A stretch of DNA of 18,681 bases from Dialister sp. CAG:486 (GTDB lineage: Bacteria > Bacillota > Negativicutes > Veillonellales > Dialisteraceae): NCBI GenBank assembly GCA_000434475.1, contig FR879623.1:1-18681 (forward strand), in the 5' to 3' direction. The notes beneath the pieces are model-generated. The model made no database searches. It saw only the letters and a program-made list of their open reading frames with translations, and was not told the DNA's origin. Made by a program: the position numbers and the translations under genes. Below, in pieces: positions 14,912 to 18,681 of this stretch (position 1 is the first letter of the stretch; every line of letters begins with the position of its first letter).

Positions 14912-15118
14912 TTACTTCTTCTCTGGACCATATAGCCGTTCCATGCCTGCCTTCGTTACCAGCCACGTGCGGCCGGACTTGCGGAACTCCTCACCCTCGA
15001 TCAGACGCGGTGGTCTTCCCTGTGCTCCAGTGCAGAGCTGCTTCACGGACGACTGGGCGATCTCCCAGCGCTCCCCGGCCTCCGCAGTTGTCATGATGTC
15101 CGTGAAATCGTACTTCAT
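14912..15118 (-). CDS. Small helix-turn-helix protein, paralogue 1
   Basis: 68 residues. TTAEAGERWEIAQSSVKQLC looks like a helix-turn-helix and GEEFRKSGRTWLVTKAGMER is the conserved tail shared with 14244-14435. This type of small HTH protein is familiar from Negativicutes mobile regions but has no assigned role that I know. ATG 15118 follows AAGGAGACACGC. It comes after the orphan immunity gene and is followed by a bidirectional terminator. It may regulate neighbouring genes or act as an excisionase-like factor; neither can be shown here. Confidence 0.75.
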   Translation of the reverse strand: MKYDFTDIMTTAEAGERWEIAQSSVKQLCTGAQGRPPRLIEGEEFRKSGRTWLVTKAGMERLYGPEKK

Positions 15119-15205
15119 GCGTGTCTCCTTACTTTGATAATGCTAACGCCAAATTGATAAGCGACAAGCTGTTACACGTGCTTAATTAACTATGTTAGAT
15201 CTCGG

Positions 15206-15466
15206 TTATGGGATATATTTCAAAAGGTTCTTGTCATCTCTGCCCATTACGCGCAAAAATTCAATGCAGACCTGTTCTTCTGAATCCGTTTGAAGCAGTA
15301 AATCGCGCTGCCCCCGTTCCACATAATACAGTCTAAAATCTCCATTATCTACCTTGTTGATAATAAAACCATCCCAGCTAGTTATAAAATTCTTATCTAA
15401 AATATCATATTCGTGCGGGTTGATTTTTTCTTTTTCCAAAATTGCTCTTAATTCACTGATATTCAT
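15206..15466 (-). CDS. Orphan immunity protein for TNT toxin
   Basis: 86-residue small soluble protein, start ATG 15466 with GGAGGTG upstream, two bases after the orphan toxin's TAG stop. Its C-terminal half (from DNGDFRLYY on, with ERGQRDLLLQTDSEEQVCIE) is almost identical to the immunity protein at 16773-17033; the N-terminal third differs at about a dozen places (for example NPHEYDILDKNFITSW against DPIDYDILGKGYVGGY). Immunity is inferred from position next to a TNT toxin in both cassettes, and from the YY.ERG..dLL layout common among small immunity proteins. Differences could reflect specificity for its own toxin variant. Confidence 0.75.
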   Translation of the reverse strand: MNISELRAILEKEKINPHEYDILDKNFITSWDGFIINKVDNGDFRLYYVERGQRDLLLQTDSEEQVCIEFLRVMGRDDKNLLKYIP

Positions 15467-15468
15467 GA

Positions 15469-15969
15469 CTACACCTCCACCAAATATTCTTTTAGCTCAG
15501 ATATTTTCTTTGGTAATTTATATTGGATCCCACCGCCAGGTTGTCCAAACCAAGCAGCTACTTCCGCCTCTTTGACGTTCTCAATATCCTTGATAACTTC
15601 AAACAAATGGTATCGTTCAGGGCTTGTATCTCTCAATAACGCACGTTCTCTATAAGGAGTCCCCTTGGGGCTTACATAACCACCATTAGGTCGCCCATAG
15701 CGGCCAATAATAGTACCAGTTTTTAATGTAATAGTCCTGGAAGTTCCTACAGCACCATTATTAGGCGGGTAAATTGGCCGTCCATCATCAGAATAAAACC
15801 GCTCTTCCCCCTTCTTGCCCTTAGTATAGGGCATCCCATGCTTCTGGGCAAGCGATGCGATGAATGTATCGGTAGGAAGGAATAGGTTTTTCTCCAGAAG
15901 CCCAGAAATCCTGCTTTCCATGCTCTGGGGCGCTGCCCAATTCCTCATATACTCGCCAGTCTGCACCAC
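15469..15969 (-). CDS. Orphan TNT-type toxin domain lacking the MuF part
   Basis: 166 residues homologous to the C-terminal half of the MuF-TNT protein. TNT (tuberculosis necrotizing toxin) domains hydrolyse NAD+. Visible: FYSDDGRPIYPPNNGAVGT, GRYGRPNGGYVSPKGTPY (the family usually has DRYG; the Asp is Gly here) and WFGQPGGGIQY with the Gln implicated in activity. The region upstream (MLGIQGNKAFKRGADWR...) is homologous to the MuF linker but is put out of frame by a 2-bp deletion near 15956 (CGCG reduced to CG, relative to the other copy). The only usable starts are the GTG at 15969 or internal ATGs, without a strong ribosome binding site. It lies straight after the scaffold gene. It may be a silent donor for recombination, a free cytoplasmic toxin held by its immunity partner, or decaying. 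Confidence 0.7.
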   Translation of the reverse strand: MVQTGEYMRNWAAPQSMESRISGLLEKNLFLPTDTFIASLAQKHGMPYTKGKKGEERFYSDDGRPIYPPNNGAVGTSRTITLKTGTIIGRYGRPNGGYVSPKGTPYRERALLRDTSPERYHLFEVIKDIENVKEAEVAAWFGQPGGGIQYKLPKKISELKEYLVEV

Positions 15970-16024
15970 GCTTGAATGCCTTATTTCCCTGAATGCCTAG
16001 CACTTTTCGTCTATGGTCATCCGA

Positions 16025-16666
16025 TTAAGAATTAAATCCGGCAAGGAATGGGTCGGAGCTTCCTTCTCCGTTCCCTCCGTTAGGGCTGCCGCTTCCGCCG
16101 CCGTTAGCCTTGACCGCCCAGCTATTTCCCTTCAGCCAGTCGGCTACACCATCTTCAAGGCTGATTTCTCCATCCTTGCCATTATAGGCGAGGCTTTCAT
16201 CGTCCTTAACGATGATGCTGCCCTCCAGCAGTTTAGCCATGTTTTCCGGGCTCGCCGCATGACCTTTACTGAGCAGCTCCACTGCCTTAGCCATTTTCAA
16301 ACTGTCCAAGCGTTTTGTTTTCTCTGCCTGGGCTGTCTTGGTCATAGCATCAAGCTGTTTGGTCACCGTGTTGACCTGTGCAGTCAGGTCGGTGATCTGC
16401 TTGGCTACTTCGGTCGGTTTCTTTCCGCCCTGTGCGAACGTGTCGAGTGCAGCCTTCAGGTTCTTTGCCTTGTCTGCCACATCATCTGCATCCTCGAGGT
16501 CCAGTCCCGCGAGTACATTCTTGAGTTTTTCCGCGGTATGCTCTCCTGCAATGCGGTTCTTCTTTGCCTCGTTGTTCAGTGTGTTGATTTCGCCCTTAAT
16601 GGCTGTAATCAGATCTGCGCCGTTATCCAGCTTCTCGAGTGCAGCGTAAACATCTTTCATATCCAT
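16025..16666 (-). CDS. Phage scaffolding protein
   Basis: 213 residues, strongly helical and acidic, with long coiled-coil-like stretches (about 1-115, for example EVAKQITDLTAQVNTVTKQL), a compact C-terminal part (EDGVADWLKGNSWAVKANG) and a Gly/Ser tail ending SSDPFLAGF. This matches the scaffolding (GP20/DUF4355-type) proteins encoded between MuF and major capsid genes of siphophages. It would guide capsid assembly and be lost on maturation. ATG 16666 has GGAGG 9 nt upstream. A major capsid gene would be expected next on the minus strand but an orphan toxin cassette is there instead, so the protein probably no longer has a function in assembly. Confidence 0.8.
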   Translation of the reverse strand: MDMKDVYAALEKLDNGADLITAIKGEINTLNNEAKKNRIAGEHTAEKLKNVLAGLDLEDADDVADKAKNLKAALDTFAQGGKKPTEVAKQITDLTAQVNTVTKQLDAMTKTAQAEKTKRLDSLKMAKAVELLSKGHAASPENMAKLLEGSIIVKDDESLAYNGKDGEISLEDGVADWLKGNSWAVKANGGGSGSPNGGNGEGSSDPFLAGFNS

Positions 16667-16728
16667 GTTTTTATACCTCCGTATAATGGGCCTCCGCCCT
16701 ATATTGTGCCCTCTCCTGGGCAATAAAA

Positions 16729-16750
16729 AAGCACGCTGTTACACGTGCTT
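16729..16750 (-). terminator. Terminator after the MuF-TNT/immunity unit
   Basis: AAGCACG (16729-16735) with CGTGCTT (16744-16750), loop CTGTTACA, followed by six T on the minus strand. It lies 23 bp past the immunity gene stop and separates it from the scaffold gene. In repeat copy 1 only the right arm and loop are kept (15168-15183), so that terminator is broken. Confidence 0.8.
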
Positions 16751-17597
16751 AATTAACTATGTTAGATCTCGGTTATGGGATATATTTCAAAAGGTTCTTG
16801 TCATCTCTGCCCATTACGCGCAAAAATTCAATGCAGACCTGTTCTTCTGAATCTGTTTGAAGCAGTAAATCACGTTGCCCTCGTTCCATATAATACAGCC
16901 GAAAATCGCCATTATCTGCTTTGTTAATAATAAAACCGTCGTAGCCACCAACGTAGCCCTTACCTAAAATATCATAATCAATAGGATCAATTTTTTCTTT
17001 TTCTAAAATTGCCTTTAACCTACTAATATTCATGACCGCACCTCTTTCAGATACCCTTCTAATTCAAAGATTTTTTTAGGCAATTTGTATTGAATACCTC
17101 CACCAGGCTGTCCGAACCAGGCGGCAATTTCAGCCTTTTGAACATTTTCAATATCTTTCACGATTTGATATACATAGTACTCTTCTTTCTTTGTCCTTCG
17201 TGATAACGCACGATTTTCGCAAAGAGTTTCCTTCTGGCTAACATAGCGCCCCGTATATTTTCCGTACCTATCAACAATAACAGAGCCTGCTTTCAACGTG
17301 ACGATTTCCGGAGTCCCTACAGCGCCATCATTTGGTGGGTAAATCGGTTCACCATCATCAGAATAAAACCGATCTTCGCCTTTCTTGCCCTTAGTATACG
17401 TCATACCGTACTTCTGAGCAAGCGATGCGATGAAGGCATCTGTGGGAGGGAATAGGTTTTTCTCCAGGAGCCCAGAAATTCTGCTTTCCGTGTTCTGGGG
17501 CGCTGTCCAATTCCTCATATACTCGCGCCAGTCTGCACCACGCTTAAATGCCTTGTTTCCCTGAATTCCCAGCACTTTCCGTCTATGGTCATCCGAT
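16735..17597 (-). repeat. Direct repeat copy 2: resident toxin/immunity cassette
   Basis: The partner of 15168-16025. It spans the terminator loop, the immunity gene, the TNT domain and the MuF-TNT linker as far as SDDHRRKVLGIQGN. Spacing between copies is about 1567-1572 bp with the scaffold gene between them. Homology stops at 17597, inside the MuF reading frame, showing that copy 1 is derived from a MuF-toxin gene, here or in a related phage. Confidence 0.9.
16773..17033 (-). CDS. Immunity protein paired with the MuF-TNT toxin
   Basis: 86 residues, starting at ATG 17033 inside the toxin's final codons: start and stop overlap as ATGA, with GAGGTG upstream, which couples immunity synthesis to toxin synthesis. 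The C-terminal half (GDFRLYYMERGQRDLLLQTD and after) equals the orphan immunity protein; the N-terminus is variant. A Tn-terminal helix pair (ISRLKAILEKEKI) precedes a mixed alpha/beta part. No signal peptide or membrane span, so it acts in the cytoplasm, protecting the lysogen from the NAD-degrading toxin. Family assignment is by context, not by a recognised domain. Confidence 0.8.
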   Translation of the reverse strand: MNISRLKAILEKEKIDPIDYDILGKGYVGGYDGFIINKADNGDFRLYYMERGQRDLLLQTDSEEQVCIEFLRVMGRDDKNLLKYIP

Positions 17598-17944
17598 AGA
17601 TTAGCAAGCCATTTCTCGCCTTCCGCCTTGATACAGTCCTTTTGCTTCTTCAGGTCGACTTCCCCAGCATAGACAGTTATGCAGCTGCACAGGCAGTGAG
17701 GATGCGCAGGAAGCGGCGGTATTTTAGATTTCGGATAGATACCGGATCCAAGGTTGTACATATTGGCCTTGCTGTACATATCACAAACATCAAAAACGGG
17801 GTGGCGGCTGGATAATTTCCATTTCACGGCCACCACGTCATCATCCTGCATGATATCCGCTAAAAACCCATCGGCCCATGCCCTTGCCATCTCTGTCCGG
17901 GCAATGCGGTCCGCGGTATAACGGCTTTTCTCTTGCATGGCCAC
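17030..17944 (-). CDS. MuF phage head protein fused to C-terminal TNT toxin
   Basis: 304 residues in the surviving frame (GTG 17944 or ATG 17938). Residues 1-95 are the C-terminal part of the MuF/SPP1-gp7 domain: IARTEMARAWADGF and the PAHPHCLCSC zinc-like end motif. Residues 96-190 form a linker (DDHRRKVLGIQGNKAFKRGA). Residues 193-302 are a TNT domain: YPPNDGAVGTPEIVTLKAG, DRYG 225-228, WFGQPGGGIQY 276-286. MuF proteins are packaged in capsids; toxin-tipped versions are known polymorphic toxins of temperate phages, thought to be delivered with phage DNA. Here the usual SP.GTPY segment reads SQKETLC, so activity is doubtful. TAG sits directly before the GTG, and the rest of the MuF N-terminus is upstream beyond a frameshift. 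The immunity gene overlaps its end. Confidence 0.85.
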   Translation of the reverse strand: MAMQEKSRYTADRIARTEMARAWADGFLADIMQDDDVVAVKWKLSSRHPVFDVCDMYSKANMYNLGSGIYPKSKIPPLPAHPHCLCSCITVYAGEVDLKKQKDCIKAEGEKWLANLSDDHRRKVLGIQGNKAFKRGADWREYMRNWTAPQNTESRISGLLEKNLFPPTDAFIASLAQKYGMTYTKGKKGEDRFYSDDGEPIYPPNDGAVGTPEIVTLKAGSVIVDRYGKYTGRYVSQKETLCENRALSRRTKKEEYYVYQIVKDIENVQKAEIAAWFGQPGGGIQYKLPKKIFELEGYLKEVRS

Positions 17945-18203
17945 CTAGCAAGCTTTATTCAGGGCTTCTTCTGTCCCTGTTTGCGCTGTTTCTATACGCT
18001 GCTTATACGCTACCTTAAGCGCCTTTGTAGGCGCTCCGTTTTGGGATAGTCTTTTTTCTTATATTTCTCAAAGCCTTGCGGCTCTCAGCGACGATTCTAG
18101 GGGTACCGTAGGCGTTTCTCACGGCCTGCAGGTACTTTGGCAGTGTCTGCTGCATAGTTACAGCCTTCCAGCTATTGTAGCCATCATACAATTCTCTTGC
18201 CAT
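17945..18203 (-). pseudogene. Detached N-terminal part of the MuF gene (frameshift and TAG)
   Basis: The 62-codon frame 18203-18015 (RELYDGYNSWKAVTMQQTLP, then YGTPRIVAESRKAL) joins the following segment (LSQNGAPTKALKVAYKQR...TGTEEALNKAC) if one A is removed from the run of six at 18052-18057. That segment reads into TAG at 17947-17945 and on into the MuF-TNT frame. Thus one gene is split by a slippage-type frameshift and a nonsense codon. The conserved pattern up to ARTEMARAW continues smoothly across both lesions. The first part of MuF is also missing: this piece begins 20 bp before the terminase stop, and usual MuF proteins have more residues before this point. Confidence 0.65.
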
Positions 18204-18681
18204 CGATATCCATGTAGCATTGTGCCGCGGTGAATGCCGGCATCAGATCCTCGCATCCGTACCGCACGGCATCAATAGCGTGGTTGTTCTTGTCTGAATA
18301 GGCAGAAATGAATTCTCCATCCTTCGTGCGGGCGTATTCATAATTCACGAATTCTTTACAGATGTTCGGACAGCGTGCTTTATCTATAACGATGGCCTCC
18401 AGGCTCTGCAGCCATTTGATTCCATAGTCCACGCTATCGGGGTATTTCTTAGCACCGTATACGCACAGACCCGCATCTTGCATTTCTTTGATGCTCTTAG
18501 GCTCTGCAGAATCGGCGCGGATGACAGCCTTGCTGATCATTTTGCTTTGTATCAACCTAACCGCTGCAGGGTTCGTCAGGTGCGTCTGGTATATCTCATC
18601 AAAGATGTATAGCCGTTCGTGCTTTGCGTCGTAATGCATACACTCAAAGGCCAGCGGATCCAGCGCAAAGCCAAAATCTAG
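18184..18681 (-). CDS. Phage terminase large subunit, C-terminal part (runs off window)
   Basis: 165 residues visible; the gene enters from the right edge. This is the nuclease half of a TerL of the PBSX/Terminase_3 type, an RNase H-fold that cuts concatemeric phage DNA during packaging. The expected acidic metal ligands are visible: Asp in LDFGFALDP, Asp in IRADSAEPKSI and Asp in NNHAIDAVRYG. YIFDEIYQTHLTNP is also typical. The stop TGA overlaps the start of the MuF fragment. A portal gene should follow but does not. The last residues (AAQCYMDIDGKRIV) may be natural or may mark a deletion junction. Confidence 0.9.
   Translation of the reverse strand, partial: LDFGFALDPLAFECMHYDAKHERLYIFDEIYQTHLTNPAAVRLIQSKMISKAVIRADSAEPKSIKEMQDAGLCVYGAKKYPDSVDYGIKWLQSLEAIVIDKARCPNICKEFVNYEYARTKDGEFISAYSDKNNHAIDAVRYGCEDLMPAFTAAQCYMDIDGKRIV

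Larger units (their letters stand above)
15168..16025 (-). repeat. Direct repeat copy 1: orphan toxin/immunity cassette
   Basis: Homologous to 16735-17597 over its whole length. Identity is perfect for the first 119 bp (15168-15286 against 16735-16853), falls in the middle where immunity N-terminus and toxin C-terminus lie, and is high again at the far end. One boundary falls at the loop of the other copy's terminator, the other exactly at the stop codon of the scaffold gene. Confidence 0.9.

Noticed and set aside
15821..16003. Independent small gene before the orphan toxin
   Set aside because: The first residues match the MuF linker and the rest is the toxin sequence read in the wrong frame after the 2-bp deletion.
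1575..18203. Genome-wide recoding of TAG as a sense codon
   Set aside because: Internal TAGs occur in three genes, but TAG ends the MFS gene just before its terminator, the dehydrogenase just before a terminator, and an HTH gene. Recoding would extend these through terminators. Mutation is the simpler reading.

Overview
The window reads as bacterial chromosome from a diderm Firmicute (class Negativicutes, a Dialister/Megasphaera/Selenomonas-type organism). This is inferred from a Firmicute-like stand-alone rpsD and strong Shine-Dalgarno sites, combined with an LPS-type acyltransferase (LpxL/HtrB family) that implies an outer membrane. The genus is not certain. Nearly all genes lie on the minus strand.

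Positions 1-14000 are ordinary chromosome. From left to right they hold: repeats; a gamma-carbonic-anhydrase-like protein; a solute-binding lipoprotein plus hybrid sensor kinase pair, each broken by one in-frame TAG; an MFS exporter whose Shine-Dalgarno points at an ACG codon; an alpha/beta hydrolase with a lipid A-type acyltransferase; ribosomal protein S4 with a consensus promoter; a TPR lipoprotein with a small membrane protein; a YdfG-like short-chain dehydrogenase (the only plus-strand gene); an NhaC antiporter; and an EamA transporter. The gaps are filled by at least two interspersed repeat families: a roughly 120-180 bp composite element in five copies, and a REP-like motif seen singly, in tandem and as an inverted pair. 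At three genes the repeat begins at, or supplies, the stop codon.

Positions 14150-18681 are a decayed prophage segment read leftwards from the right edge: the C-terminal part of the large terminase; a MuF head protein fused to a C-terminal TNT (NAD glycohydrolase-type) toxin; its overlapping immunity gene; a terminator; and a scaffolding protein. A second, orphan TNT-toxin/immunity cassette follows exactly after the scaffold stop codon. Beyond it are two paralogous small HTH genes, a 41-aa hydrophobic peptide with its own promoter and terminator, and a 44-aa membrane peptide overlapping the second HTH gene. The portal gene is absent between terminase and MuF, the MuF N-terminus carries a frameshift and a TAG, and no capsid or tail genes follow the scaffold. 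The structural genes therefore look derelict while toxin and immunity modules persist and have duplicated.

The most interesting system is this phage-borne MuF-TNT polymorphic toxin with a duplicated, mosaic toxin/immunity cassette (two direct repeats of about 860 bp at 15168-16025 and 16735-17597). TAG is also used as a normal stop in this window, so the internal TAGs are read as mutations rather than recoding.
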